A stretch of 64,000 bases of DNA from Thermohalobaculum sp039033215 (GCA_039033215.1 JBCCDA010000014.1:1-64000), one strand, 5' to 3'; shown: positions 34,065-43,698, counted from the first letter of the stretch. The notes: a model not told the origin generated them from the sequence alone. Translations and numbers: made by a program.

Positions 34065-34957
34065 TGCGCGTATTCTCCGCTCCCCTGCAGGCGGCGCTCG
34101 ACAGTGGTGCGTCGACCTTCGCCCGCTGCTGGCGCATCACGCGCACCGACGGTGTCGTGATGGGCTTCACGGATCATGACCTGCCGCTCAGCTTCGATGG
34201 TGTCGACTATGCACCCGAGACGGGTCTGACCCCTTCTGCGATCGAGTCAGGGACGGGTCTTGCACCCGACAGCCATGCCGTCGAAGGGGCGCTGAGCTCG
34301 GACAAGATCACGAGCGACGACATCGCGCGCGGGCTCTACACCGGGGCCGAGGTCGCGTTGTTCCTGGTCGACTGGACGGACACAAACACGCGCACGCTTC
34401 TGTCGCGTGGCCACATCGGCGAGATCCGGCGCGGCACGATCGCGTTCGAGGCCGAGATCAACGGCCTGTCGGCGGCGTTGAACCAGCCGATGGGCGGTGC
34501 GTATCTGCACACCTGCACGTGCCGTCTGGGCGAGCCCAAGTGCGGCATCGACCTCTCTGCCTCCGCGTACCGGGGCATCGGTGCGGTCGCGGCAGGCAGC
34601 GACACGATCCGTTTGAACGCGACCGGCCTCACGGCTTTCGCCGACGGCTGGTTCACCGGCGGAAATCTCACCTGGATGACAGGTGCAAACGCGGGCAGCG
34701 AAAGTGCCGTGAAGGCGCATCTCTCGGCCGGGTCCGAGGCGGTCATCGAGCTTTGGATCGCGCCGCCCCTGCCGCTCGCCGAGGGAGATCAGTTCCGCGT
34801 CACCGCCGGATGCGACAAGACCGCGGCGACCTGCGCCCAGCGGTTCGCCAACCTCGAGAACTTCCGCGGCTTCCCGCACATGCCCGGTGACGACGTCGCA
34901 GCATCCTACCCAAGCAATGGAGGCAACCATGACGGCGGATCGCTCTTCCGAAGCTGA
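34064..34957 (+). CDS. GTA g13, baseplate hub protein (DUF2163)
   Basis: The 297-residue DUF2163 protein has an N-terminal domain with TFARCWRITRTDGVVMGFTDHD and a central segment LNQPMGGAYLHTCTCRLGEPKCGIDLS. The late TAATCAQRFANLENFRGFPHMPGDD motif is followed by the tail. The four closely spaced Cys (CTCRLGEPKC and CDKTAATC) are conserved in the family and, in the RcGTA structure, contribute to an iron-sulfur or metal site at the hub. It overlaps g14 by 29 nt. Confidence 0.91.
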   Translation: MRVFSAPLQAALDSGASTFARCWRITRTDGVVMGFTDHDLPLSFDGVDYAPETGLTPSAIESGTGLAPDSHAVEGALSSDKITSDDIARGLYTGAEVALFLVDWTDTNTRTLLSRGHIGEIRRGTIAFEAEINGLSAALNQPMGGAYLHTCTCRLGEPKCGIDLSASAYRGIGAVAAGSDTIRLNATGLTAFADGWFTGGNLTWMTGANAGSESAVKAHLSAGSEAVIELWIAPPLPLAEGDQFRVTAGCDKTAATCAQRFANLENFRGFPHMPGDDVAASYPSNGGNHDGGSLFRS

Positions 34958-35408
34958 CCGCGTGCGGGTCGTCGCATCCGCGAAGCGCTGGCTCGGCACG
35001 CCCTACCGCCATCAGGCGAGCGTCGCTGGCGTCGGCACCGACTGTCTGGGCCTGATCCGGGGCATCTGGCGCGATGTGATCGGGCAGGAACCCGAGCGTC
35101 CAGGCGCCTATGCCCCCGACTGGGCTGAAGCCACGGGAGAGGAGCGGCTGATGAAGGCCGCGCTGCGCCACATGACGCGACTGCCTGTCGATGCTGCGCG
35201 GCCCGGCGACATGTTGCTCTTTCGGATGCTCGACAACGGTCCCGCGAAGCACGCGGCCATTCTGGTGGATGGCTTCGTGACCGGGGGGACGATCCTGCAC
35301 GCGTATTCCGGCCACTCGGTCTGTGAAACGCGTCTGACGGTGCCTTGGCGGCGACGCCTGGCGGGCGCCTTCCGCTTCCCACCATCAGACCTACCCACAG
35401 CGGGCTGA
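34929..35408 (+). CDS. GTA g14, NlpC/P60 cell-wall peptidase
   Basis: The 159-residue NlpC/P60 cysteine peptidase has catalytic Cys39 in VGTDCLGLIRG and His108 in GPAKHAAILVDG. It sits at the tail tip and cuts peptidoglycan cross-links during DNA entry. The start ATG at 34929 lies 6 nt after GGAGG and is preferred to the in-frame start at 34887. Confidence 0.93.
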   Translation: MTADRSSEADRVRVVASAKRWLGTPYRHQASVAGVGTDCLGLIRGIWRDVIGQEPERPGAYAPDWAEATGEERLMKAALRHMTRLPVDAARPGDMLLFRMLDNGPAKHAAILVDGFVTGGTILHAYSGHSVCETRLTVPWRRRLAGAFRFPPSDLPTAG

Positions 35409-35454
35409 AGCCCGCCCCACCAACCTCCCGAAACCTGAACGTACGAGGCATCCC

Positions 35455-38400
35455 ATGGCGACGCTCCTCCTTTCCGCTGCTGGTGCCGCTGCCGGCGGGT
35501 CTGTCGGCGGCTCCGTGCTCGGGATGTCCGCCGCGACGATCGGTCAGGCAGCCGGGGCCGTGGCCGGTTCCGCCATCGATCAGACGATCCTGGGCCAGGG
35601 GTCGGCCGCGGTCGAGACCGGACGGGCGCGCAACCTTCGCATCCAGGGTTCAACCGAAGGCGTCGCGATCCCGCAGGTCTGGGGCCGCATGCGCCAGTCG
35701 GGCCAGGTCGTCTGGGCCACGCGCTACCGCGAGCAGGTACGCAACACCAGCCAGGGCGGCAAGGCGACCGGTGGCCAGCAGGTCCGCGAGTACTCCTATT
35801 CGATCTCGTGCGCCATTTCGCTTTGCGAGGGTCCCATCGACCGGATCGGTCGCGTCTGGGCCGACGGCCAGCTGTTCGATCTGTCAACGGCAAACTACCG
35901 CGTCTACCTCGGCGATGAGACCCAGTTGCCTGATCCGAAGATCGAAGCGGTGGAAGGCGCGGGAACTGTGCCAGCCTACCGTGGGCTCGCCTACATTGTC
36001 TTCGAGGATCTCGCGGTCGGCCAGTTCGGCAACCGCATCCCGCAGTTCAACGTGGAAGTTTTTCGTTCTGCGGGCGCCACCGTCGCCGGACCAGAACAGG
36101 GGGCCGCCTTGCCCGACCTCGTGCGCGCTGTGTGCCTCTCTCCCGGAACCGGAGAATTCTCGCTGGACCCACAGGCGGCGCGCATCGTCTATCCCGCAGG
36201 CGGCGGCACCTATGCCAACATCAACAACCCGTCCGCCAAGCCGGACGTTGTCGCCTCGCTGGATCAGTTGGAGGCCGAGCTTCCGCTCTGCAACCAGGTG
36301 CTGATGGTCGTCTCATGGTTCGGCGATGATCTGCGCTGCGGGCACTGCCGGGTCGAGCCGAGAACCGAGCAAGCGGGCCGTACCTTTGCGCCAGAGCCCT
36401 GGTTGGCAGCGGGTCTGAACACCTCGACCGCACGCGCCGTCAGCCGGACCGAGACGGGACGGCCGAACTTCGGGGGAACTCCGTCCGATGCATCGGTGAT
36501 CCGCGCGATCGAGGAATTGAACGGGCGCGGGCAACGGGTCACGCTCTACCCGTTCCTGCTGATGGATATCGTTGCGGGCAACGGCCTGCCGGATCCCTGG
36601 GGCGCGGCCGAGCAACCCGTTTTCCCATGGCGTGGACGCATATCGCTGGATCAGGCACCCGGGCAGCCGGGCACGGCAGACCAGACAATGGCCGCGGCCA
36701 CCGACGTCGCTGCCTTTTTCGGCACCGCGAGCGCGGCTGACTTCACCATCGTGGACGGCACCGTCACCTACACCGGCCCCGAGGAATGGACATGGCGGCG
36801 CTTCGTGCTGCACATGGCCGCTCTCGGGGCGGCTGCAGGCGGGATCGAGGCGATCTGCATCGGAACGGAACTCCGCTCCCTGACGCAGATCCGGTCGTCC
36901 CGCACCGATTTCCCGACCGTGCAGCACCTGATCGCGCTGGCCGCCGAAGTACGTGCCCTCTTGCCAGAGACCAAGATCACCTATGCCGCCGACTGGTCGG
37001 AGTACTTCGGCTACCAGCCGCAGGACGGATCGGGTGATGTCCTGTTCCACCTCGACCCGCTGTGGGCCGACACGAACATCGACATGGTCTCGATCGACGA
37101 TTACACGCCGCTGTCCGATTGGCGGCATTCTGCGGATCACGCGGATGCGGCGGCGGAGTCGGTCTATGCGCTGTCCTATCTGTCGGGCAATGTCGAGGGT
37201 GGCGAGCACTACGACTGGTACTACGCCTCTGATGCCGACCGGGCGACGCAGACGCGCACCCCGATCACCGATGGCGCCTATGACGAGCCTTGGGTCTACC
37301 GGCCCAAGGATATCCGGGCGTGGTGGTCAACTCCCCACCACAACCGGATTGGCGGGGTGCGTGAGGCGACGCCGACGGCCTGGGTGCCCCAGTCCAAACC
37401 CGTCTGGCTGACCGAGACGGGCTGCCCCGCCGTCGATTTGGGGGCGAACAAACCCAATGTGTTCTTCGACGGGCGGTCGTCTGAGTCCGCGCTGCCCCCG
37501 GGTTCGCGCGGCGCACGGGACGACGAGATGCAACGCCGGTTCCTTCAAGCAAAGCTGGGCTACTGGCAGGACCCCTCGAACAACCCTGTCAGCGCGGTCT
37601 ACCAGGGCCCGATGATCCCGGACGACGGTGTTTTTGTCTGGACCTGGGATGCCCGTCCCTGGCCCGATTTCCCGGTTCGCGAGAGCCTCTGGGCCGACGG
37701 GCCGTCACATCGCCTGGGCCACTGGATCACCGGACGTGTGACGGCGGGTGCCCTCAGCGAAGTCGTGGCCGACGTTCTGCTGGCGGCCGGTCTGAGCGAG
37801 ACGGACTTCGATGTCTCGGGGCTGTTCGGACAGGTCGACGGTTATCTGGTGGACCGCACGGCGTCGGCCCGTGAGGTGTTGCAACCGCTTATGCAGGCCT
37901 TCGGTTTCGACGCCTATGAGGCGGACGGCAAGCTGGTCTTCACCTCCCGAGGTCTGTCGGCCACCGGCTCGACCACGGCCGGCACGATCGACCCGGCGCG
38001 GCTTGTGCCCGGAAGCGGGCCCGACCGTGCCCCGATCGAGCGTGTAAGTGCGGCCCGGACCGAGGCGCCCGATGCCATCAGGATCACCTATCTGCAGTCC
38101 GAGAATGACTATCAGATCGGCGCGGTCGAAGCCCGCCTCCCTGGCGGTTCGCTCAACCGGGTCTCGGAGACGTCGTTCCAGCTCTCGCTGCCGGCATCTC
38201 GTGCTCAGCAGATTGCCGACCGCTTTCTGGCCGAGGCATTGCGGGCACAGGAGACGGCCGAGTTCTCGCTACCGCCGTCCCAACTGGCGTTCGTCCCGGG
38301 CGATCTCGTCCAGGTCGACGACGGCCAGGGCATCGCGCAGTACCGCCTTGACCGGCTGACGGACATCGGCGCGCGCGCGGTCGAGGCCGTGCGGGTGGAG

Positions 38401-39390
38401 GCCGGTGCCTACACGCCTGCCGCCGCGCCGGACAGGGCCTCCGAGCCGCAACTGGCCCGTCCACCGGGTCCGCTGCTTGCATTGGTCCTTGATCTGCCGC
38501 TAGCTGACGGCAGCGGAACCGATCACCAGCCGCGCCTCGCGGTCACGGCGGATCCCTGGCCCGGAGACGTTGCTGTCCACCGATCCGCGGACGGCGAGGG
38601 CTATGATCTGGCGACCGAGCTCCGCAAACCCGCACTCATCGGCGCGGCGAAGACCGCCCTGCCGGTCGGCTTGCCCGACCGTTGGCATCGTGTGGACTGG
38701 GAGGTCATCCTGCCCTCGGGCGCCGTGTCATCGGCGTCACGGCTGGCAGTGCTGAACGGCGCCAACCGGCTAGCGGTGGAACTGCCTGACGGCGGGTGGG
38801 AGATCCTGCAGTTCCGTGGGGCCGAGCTTGTCGACACGGATACCTATCGCCTGTCGCACCTCATCAGGGGCCAGCGCGGGACCGAGGCCTACCTCGCCCC
38901 CATCGCACCGGGCACGCGAATTGTGGTGCTGGACGACGCACTGGTGCCACTACCCATCGTGCCCGAGGAACTGGGAGTCGAGCGGACCTGGAAGATCGGC
39001 CCGGCCAACCGCGACATCAGTCACGAGAGCTTCGTGACGGTGACCGTGGCGACCGACGGGCTGGGGCTCAGGCCGTTCGCACCCGCCCATCTTCGGGCAA
39101 GGCTCGCTGGCGACACGGTTCAGCTCAGCTGGATCAGGCGGACCCGGATCGGCGGTGACGGGCTTGCCCAGGTGGCGGTGCCCCTTGGCGAGGAGGCCGA
39201 GGCCTACAGGGTCTCGGTCCGCCAGGGCGGTGCCTTGCTGCGACAGGCCGATGTCACCGCACCCACATTTGACTACACCGCCGCCATGCTGGCGTCCGAT
39301 GGGGCGTCCGGGACGCTGACAATCGGCGTCAAGCAGCTGTCGGCGGCCTTTGGCTTTGGTCCGGAAAAGAGGGTCACGATCGATGTCTGA
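35455..39390 (+). CDS. GTA g15, tail hub/host-specificity megatron
   Basis: The 1311-residue central tip protein has an N-terminal alanine/glycine-rich hydrophobic stretch (residues 1-45), then the tail-hub domain with YRVYLGDE and YIVFEDLAVGQFGNRIPQFNVEV. The glycosyl-hydrolase-like TIM barrel (GTA_TIM type, about residues 420-740) contains EWTWRRFVLHMAALG, ICIGTELRSLTQIR, WSEYFGY, SIDDYTPLSDWR and VWLTETGCPAVD. Further phage-tail domains and fibronectin-like C-terminal modules end in PEKRVTIDV. It recognises and penetrates the recipient. It overlaps the next gene by 8 nt. Confidence 0.94.
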   Translation: MATLLLSAAGAAAGGSVGGSVLGMSAATIGQAAGAVAGSAIDQTILGQGSAAVETGRARNLRIQGSTEGVAIPQVWGRMRQSGQVVWATRYREQVRNTSQGGKATGGQQVREYSYSISCAISLCEGPIDRIGRVWADGQLFDLSTANYRVYLGDETQLPDPKIEAVEGAGTVPAYRGLAYIVFEDLAVGQFGNRIPQFNVEVFRSAGATVAGPEQGAALPDLVRAVCLSPGTGEFSLDPQAARIVYPAGGGTYANINNPSAKPDVVASLDQLEAELPLCNQVLMVVSWFGDDLRCGHCRVEPRTEQAGRTFAPEPWLAAGLNTSTARAVSRTETGRPNFGGTPSDASVIRAIEELNGRGQRVTLYPFLLMDIVAGNGLPDPWGAAEQPVFPWRGRISLDQAPGQPGTADQTMAAATDVAAFFGTASAADFTIVDGTVTYTGPEEWTWRRFVLHMAALGAAAGGIEAICIGTELRSLTQIRSSRTDFPTVQHLIALAAEVRALLPETKITYAADWSEYFGYQPQDGSGDVLFHLDPLWADTNIDMVSIDDYTPLSDWRHSADHADAAAESVYALSYLSGNVEGGEHYDWYYASDADRATQTRTPITDGAYDEPWVYRPKDIRAWWSTPHHNRIGGVREATPTAWVPQSKPVWLTETGCPAVDLGANKPNVFFDGRSSESALPPGSRGARDDEMQRRFLQAKLGYWQDPSNNPVSAVYQGPMIPDDGVFVWTWDARPWPDFPVRESLWADGPSHRLGHWITGRVTAGALSEVVADVLLAAGLSETDFDVSGLFGQVDGYLVDRTASAREVLQPLMQAFGFDAYEADGKLVFTSRGLSATGSTTAGTIDPARLVPGSGPDRAPIERVSAARTEAPDAIRITYLQSENDYQIGAVEARLPGGSLNRVSETSFQLSLPASRAQQIADRFLAEALRAQETAEFSLPPSQLAFVPGDLVQVDDGQGIAQYRLDRLTDIGARAVEAVRVEAGAYTPAAAPDRASEPQLARPPGPLLALVLDLPLADGSGTDHQPRLAVTADPWPGDVAVHRSADGEGYDLATELRKPALIGAAKTALPVGLPDRWHRVDWEVILPSGAVSSASRLAVLNGANRLAVELPDGGWEILQFRGAELVDTDTYRLSHLIRGQRGTEAYLAPIAPGTRIVVLDDALVPLPIVPEELGVERTWKIGPANRDISHESFVTVTVATDGLGLRPFAPAHLRARLAGDTVQLSWIRRTRIGGDGLAQVAVPLGEEAEAYRVSVRQGGALLRQADVTAPTFDYTAAMLASDGASGTLTIGVKQLSAAFGFGPEKRVTIDV

Positions 39391-40084
39391 CACCAATCTC
39401 CTGAAACTGCCGCTGCTGGACGCGGCGCAGGCACAAAAGCACGTGACCCTGAATGAGGCACTTGTCCGCACGGACGTGCTCGCCGCGGCCCGCGCCGAGG
39501 GTGTCGTGTTCGCCGAGCCAGCAGCACCCGCTGACGGGACGGCATGGATCGTCGGCACTGCCGCGGGTGGCGTCTTTGTGGGCCACGACGATAAGCTGGC
39601 GCTGTTCCTGAACGGCGGCTGGGAGTTCGTGAGCCCCTGGGCTGGCGCGCGCTTCTGGGTTGCAGATGAGGCCCTTTGGGCCACGTTCGATGGCGCCGAC
39701 TGGGTTACCGACCATGTTGCGGGCTCTCCTGGCGGAGCCGCCACACTCATGCGCGTGATCGAACATGATCATGTGCTGGCTGCCGGGACCACCTCCAGCA
39801 CCGACCCGGTCATCCCGGACAAGGCCATCGTGATCGGCGTGACGGCCCGGGTGACCGAGGCCATCGGCGGTGCAGGGTCCTGGTCGCTGGGAATCGCCGG
39901 CAGCCCCGATCGGTATGGATCAGGCTACGGTACCGGTGTCGGGGGATTTGCCCACGGCGTTACAGGTCAACCCCAGGCCTACTATGGGGGGACTTCACTT
40001 GACGTGACCTCGAACGGACCAGCGTTCACGTCTGGTCGCCTGACGATCGCAGTGCATTGCCTGGAGATCGCCCCGCCCGCCTGA
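39383..40084 (+). CDS. DUF2793 domain protein, end of the GTA operon
   Basis: The 233-residue protein starts at the ATG at 39383, inside the last codons of g15. It has the DUF2793 pattern near the N-terminus: LKLPLLDAAQAQKHVTLNEALVRTD, then GTAWIVGTAAGGVFVGHDDKLALFLNGGWEFVSPWAG. The C-terminal half is a strand-rich glycine-containing domain, perhaps a receptor-binding or capsule-binding head. Related genes close RcGTA-like clusters. It is probably a tail-fibre component, inferred from position. Confidence 0.82.
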   Translation: MSDTNLLKLPLLDAAQAQKHVTLNEALVRTDVLAAARAEGVVFAEPAAPADGTAWIVGTAAGGVFVGHDDKLALFLNGGWEFVSPWAGARFWVADEALWATFDGADWVTDHVAGSPGGAATLMRVIEHDHVLAAGTTSSTDPVIPDKAIVIGVTARVTEAIGGAGSWSLGIAGSPDRYGSGYGTGVGGFAHGVTGQPQAYYGGTSLDVTSNGPAFTSGRLTIAVHCLEIAPPA

Positions 40085-40144
40085 GGCGAGGCGGAACGGC
40101 GCGGCCAGGCGCCAACGCGGCCATCTGCGCGCAAGGCGCGCGGT

Positions 40145-40177
40145 GCCGAGCTTTGCTCGGCGGGTCCGTTTACGGAC
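40145..40177. terminator. Paired hairpins between convergent GTA and scoB genes
   Basis: The hairpin GCCGAGC-TTT-GCTCGGC (40145-40161) is followed immediately by GTCCGT-TT-ACGGAC (40164-40177). They lie in the 124-bp gap between the GTA operon end (40084) and the convergent scoB stop (40209). No T-run is present, so termination here is inferred from position and structure. Confidence 0.45.
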
Positions 40178-40208
40178 ATGGCCGCGTCAAGCCCCGCCGC
40201 CACCGCAC

Positions 40209-40838
40209 CTAACCGACCAGCGTCGCCTCGGTCTTTGCCCGGACGTCGTCCATGGTCACGTCGGGGGCCAGTTCGACAACCTTCATGCCGCCATCGACCA
40301 CCGCAAAGACCCCAAGCTCGGTGATCACCTCGTCGACCACGCCCTTGCCCGTCAACGGCAGGGTACATTCCTTCAAGAGCTTGGACTGCCCGGACTTCGA
40401 CGCATGCGTCATGATCACGATGACCTTGCCGACCCCGGCCACCAGATCCATCGCACCACCCATGCCCTTGGCCATCTTGCCCGGCACCATCCAGTTTGCC
40501 AGATCGCCGTTCTCGGCCACCTCCATCGCGCCCAGAATGGCCATGTTGATGTGCCCGCCCCGGATCATCGCGAAACTGTCTGCCGACGAGAAGTAGCTCG
40601 TCCGGTCAAGCTCGGTGATCGTCTGCTTGCCTGCGTTGATGAGGTCGGGATCGAGTTCGTCCTCCGTCGGGAACGGACCCATCCCCAACATCCCGTTCTC
40701 GGACTGAAGCGTGACGTCCACCCCCTCGGGGATGTAGTTCGACACAAGGGTCGGGATCCCGATCCCGAGGTTCACGTAAAACCCATCTTCCAGTTCCTGT
40801 GCCGCGCGCGCGGCCATCTGATTGCGATCCCAGGGCAT
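40209..40838 (-). CDS. scoB: 3-oxoacid CoA-transferase subunit B
   Basis: The 209-residue beta subunit of acetoacetate/3-oxoacid CoA-transferase contains VNLGIGIPTLVSNYIP and the catalytic Glu motif SENGMLGMGPFP. RGGHINMAILGAMEV and the C-terminal VVELAPDVTMDDVRAKT are also typical. With ScoA it moves CoA from succinyl-CoA to a 3-oxoacid, activating ketone bodies. It is third in a minus-strand operon, separated from scoA by a VOC-family gene. Confidence 0.94.
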   Translation of the reverse strand: MPWDRNQMAARAAQELEDGFYVNLGIGIPTLVSNYIPEGVDVTLQSENGMLGMGPFPTEDELDPDLINAGKQTITELDRTSYFSSADSFAMIRGGHINMAILGAMEVAENGDLANWMVPGKMAKGMGGAMDLVAGVGKVIVIMTHASKSGQSKLLKECTLPLTGKGVVDEVITELGVFAVVDGGMKVVELAPDVTMDDVRAKTEATLVG

Positions 40839-40859
40839 CGGGGCCTCCTTCGCTGCGTC

Positions 40860-41258
40860 TCAATCGGTCTTCAGTGTCGGATCCTGGGTCAGAAACATCA
40901 GGAAGCCGTCCGGGTCTGTGAGGTGAATCTCGCGCACGCCGTAGTCGCGATCATGCGGAGCCTTGGCACGAATGTCAGGCATGTCCTTGATGAGCGGCTC
41001 GATCTCTTCCCAAAGAGCGTCGATCTCGCTCACCCAGATCTGCGCGGCCGTGTTCTCCGACGTGACCTTGCGCGCCTCGTCCGAGGTATTCTGGATCAGG
41101 GCAAGCCATGCCCCTTCCCGCCGCAGCATCGCGTAATTGTGGTCGTCATTGCGGATCACTTTCTCGAACCCCAGCACGTCTGTGTAGAACGTGACGCTGC
41201 GGTCGACGTCCGACACCATGATGAGGGGCGAGAGCCCATGGAACCGCGGCGCGCCCAT
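40860..41258 (-). CDS. VOC (glyoxalase/bleomycin-resistance fold) family protein
   Basis: The 132-residue VOC-superfamily protein starts at the ATG at 41258 (MGAPRFHGLSPLIMVSDVDRSVTFYTDVLGF). A second half carries VSEIDALWEEIEPLI and VREIHLTDPDGFLMFLTQD, the usual paired beta-alpha-beta-beta-beta units. A metal-binding Glu/His set is possible (HNYAMLRR, EIHLTD). The reaction is unknown. It lies 2 nt from the scoA stop (TGAGATG) and 21 bp before scoB, so it is co-translated with a CoA-transferase. Confidence 0.85.
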   Translation of the reverse strand: MGAPRFHGLSPLIMVSDVDRSVTFYTDVLGFEKVIRNDDHNYAMLRREGAWLALIQNTSDEARKVTSENTAAQIWVSEIDALWEEIEPLIKDMPDIRAKAPHDRDYGVREIHLTDPDGFLMFLTQDPTLKTD

Positions 41259-41259
41259 C

Positions 41260-41955
41260 TCAGGCAGCGCGGACGGTGCGCTGCTCGATCCGCTTCTCGT
41301 GATCACCCTTGATGATGCGCTGCACGAAGATCCCGGGCGTGTGGATCAGATCGGGATCCAGTGACCCGGTGGGCACCAGTTCCTCGACTTCGGCGATTGT
41401 CACTTTGCCCGATGTCGCGACGTTCGGGTTAAAGTTCCGGGCGGTCTTGCGGTAGATCAGGTTCCCCTGCTCGTCGCCCTTCCACGCCTTCACAATGGCC
41501 AGATCCGCAACGATTCCGCGCTCGAGGATATAGGTCTCCCCGTCGAAGTCCTTGTGCTCCTTGCCCTCGGCAATCTGGGTGCCGACACCGGTCTTGGTGT
41601 AGAAGCCCGGGATGCCAGCGCCGCCTGCGCGCAGCCGCTCGGCCAGCGTGCCCTGGGGATTGAATTCGATCTCCAACTCCCCGGACAGATACTGCTGCAT
41701 GAAGAGATCGTTCTCGCCCACGTAGGAGCTGATCATCTTCGCCACCTGCTTGTCCTGCAGCAGCAATCCCAGCCCGAAATCGTCGACACCCGCGTTGTTC
41801 GATGCCACCGTGAGGCCCGAGACGCCCGACGCCTTGATCGCTGCGATCAGGTTCTCCGGGATCCCGCAGAGGCCAAACCCCCCCGCCGCGATCGTCATCC
41901 CGTCACTCAGCAGGCCGTCAAGCGCCGCCTCCGCCGTATCGAACACCTTCCGCAT
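41260..41955 (-). CDS. scoA: 3-oxoacid CoA-transferase subunit A
   Basis: The 231-residue alpha subunit begins MRKVFDTAEAALDGLLSDGMTIAAGGFGLCGIPENLI, the CoA-binding GGFGxCGIP motif. GGAGIPGFYTKTGVGT and NLIYRKTARNFNPNVATSGKVTIAEVEELV follow. It is first in the minus-strand operon scoA-VOC-scoB. Its ATG at 41955 is preceded by GGAGGCAGGCG. Confidence 0.95.
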   Translation of the reverse strand: MRKVFDTAEAALDGLLSDGMTIAAGGFGLCGIPENLIAAIKASGVSGLTVASNNAGVDDFGLGLLLQDKQVAKMISSYVGENDLFMQQYLSGELEIEFNPQGTLAERLRAGGAGIPGFYTKTGVGTQIAEGKEHKDFDGETYILERGIVADLAIVKAWKGDEQGNLIYRKTARNFNPNVATSGKVTIAEVEELVPTGSLDPDLIHTPGIFVQRIIKGDHEKRIEQRTVRAA

Positions 41956-42046
41956 CGCCTGCCTCCCGGAAAAGCCGCCTGAGTCGGGCGGGTTATAGGC
42001 CGATGCTGCGCGTGCTCACAAGCACGAACGACCGCACCGCGGATCG

Positions 42047-43672
42047 CTAGCGATCGGACCCGCTGCTGGGTACCTCAGACGGGCTGCCAACCACTACTGC
42101 CGAGCCCGCCGGGTCTCCGTCGGAGATTGACCCCAGCACGCCTGCGTTCCTGGGCCGTTCCAGCTCGGCCCCACCGCGCGGAGCTTCAAGCAGCCAGAAG
42201 AGCAGGTTGTCGCCAAAGACCCGGTTGCGGGTCAGCTCCACGTGCTCGTCGGGCAGAAACAGCGTCGTGTCGAACCGGAGCGGGGACCGGAAACCCCGGG
42301 TCAGGTCACCGTCCAGACGCTCGTCCAGCAAGGCGGATGCGCGCAGGACAACCCCGTCCCCCTCCTCGTTCTCGGTAATCGCAAAGACGCCGGTGGCCGT
42401 ATCAACTTCCGCAACCGCCGGGGTCTCGAACCCGCCGCCGACGACAAGGAAGAGGTCGAGATGCTCCGGCGGCTCGGCCCAGCGGTCCATCATCGCATGG
42501 AACCGCTCTGCCCTGCGCAGAAGGCGGGCCTGGTAGGCGATGGCGCGGGCGCGGCGGCGGTCGGCGTCCGGCTCGTTCGGCATCAGGAGCGCCAGCTCGG
42601 CCCCGGCGCCCGGGTCCGCCAAGCCCCACCCCATCTCCACCCATAACGCAGGATCGAAGATGTCGCGCACGGTCTCGCCGTCGATGCGCAGGCGGTTGTG
42701 CCGGCTGCGGGGCATCAGCTGATACGCCGCAGGGTGTGTCCCCAGCATGGCGGCCGGATAGACCGGTTGCAGCGGGCCCAGCTCCTTGCCGTTCACGAGG
42801 TTGTCCATCGCGATGATGGAACCACCGTTGGGCGGCGCGACGAAGACAACGCGGTCGAAGAATTCGGCGCCCGCCCAGGTGATGGGTGGCAGCGGCGCGC
42901 CCGGCTCCTCGGAGGGCGCCGCAAACCCGTACATCAGGAAGTAGCGTGAGACGAGGCTGCCCATGGAGTGCGCGAGCAGATCGAAGCGCACCTCTCGCTC
43001 TGGCACGCCGCGGTCGCGCGCGACCGTCGCGCGGCGCTCCTCCAGGAACTCGCCGAAGCGGTGCGCCGTGTCGATCAGATCGCGCCGCCAGTCGTAGTCG
43101 AACTGAAAAGAGTCGAAATCGCTGGGGGGCTCATCGATCGTGGGTGTCGGCGCAGGCTGAGGCTGCACGAAGAAGCGTTGATCGTCGAACGCGTCTCGAC
43201 CCGGTCTGCGCCGCAGGACATTGAAGCCACCCTCTGAGAGCAGCTCGATCGACTCCCCATAGACGTTGATGTCGATAGGAACGCCAAGCACCCGGGCCTC
43301 GGCGGTCTCGAGGATACCGGCTGGCAAGACGCTGTCGCGCAACTCGCTGAACGGCTCGGCGCCCTCAGCCACCGGCAGCGCAATGAGCGCGTACTCGGCA
43401 GGGTCATCGGGATCCGCCGAGATCCCGGCAGAGCCGCCGCCGCCCCAGATGGGGGCCCCGCTTTCGCTATCGACCAGACGGGTCCCAAGGGTCCCCGGGA
43501 TTGCGATCAGCGGGCGCCGCCGCGGTCCCTGCTCACCCGCCTCGGTCGTGCGCTGGTAGATCTGCTGCAGATCGGGCAACCGGGCCTCGGGTGAACAGGA
43601 CGCGAGGATGACCGCTGCCGCCAGCGCCAGCCCGGCACGCCATCCCCCGTTTGCGGATGTTTGCCGCACCAT
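42047..43672 (-). CDS. Lipid-anchored alpha/beta hydrolase, LCAT-like
   Basis: The 541-residue precursor has a lipoprotein signal peptide (ALAAAVILASC, Cys about residue 25). The mature part is an alpha/beta hydrolase of the lecithin:cholesterol acyltransferase-like group: the oxyanion region IAIPGTLGTRL, YDWRRDLIDTAHRF, the nucleophile elbow LAHSMGSLVSRYF and FVAPPNGGSIIAMDNLV. A late Asp/His pair (FLPDEHVELT) completes a likely triad. It is probably a periplasmic or outer-membrane phospholipase/acyltransferase. The frame from 43930 runs antisense-like through the lrp gene and is not used. It follows the Lrp gene by 26 bp. Confidence 0.82.
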   Translation of the reverse strand: MVRQTSANGGWRAGLALAAAVILASCSPEARLPDLQQIYQRTTEAGEQGPRRRPLIAIPGTLGTRLVDSESGAPIWGGGGSAGISADPDDPAEYALIALPVAEGAEPFSELRDSVLPAGILETAEARVLGVPIDINVYGESIELLSEGGFNVLRRRPGRDAFDDQRFFVQPQPAPTPTIDEPPSDFDSFQFDYDWRRDLIDTAHRFGEFLEERRATVARDRGVPEREVRFDLLAHSMGSLVSRYFLMYGFAAPSEEPGAPLPPITWAGAEFFDRVVFVAPPNGGSIIAMDNLVNGKELGPLQPVYPAAMLGTHPAAYQLMPRSRHNRLRIDGETVRDIFDPALWVEMGWGLADPGAGAELALLMPNEPDADRRRARAIAYQARLLRRAERFHAMMDRWAEPPEHLDLFLVVGGGFETPAVAEVDTATGVFAITENEEGDGVVLRASALLDERLDGDLTRGFRSPLRFDTTLFLPDEHVELTRNRVFGDNLLFWLLEAPRGGAELERPRNAGVLGSISDGDPAGSAVVVGSPSEVPSSGSDR

Positions 43673-43698
43673 GTCGGTCCCCAGATCCCCTCGCGCGT

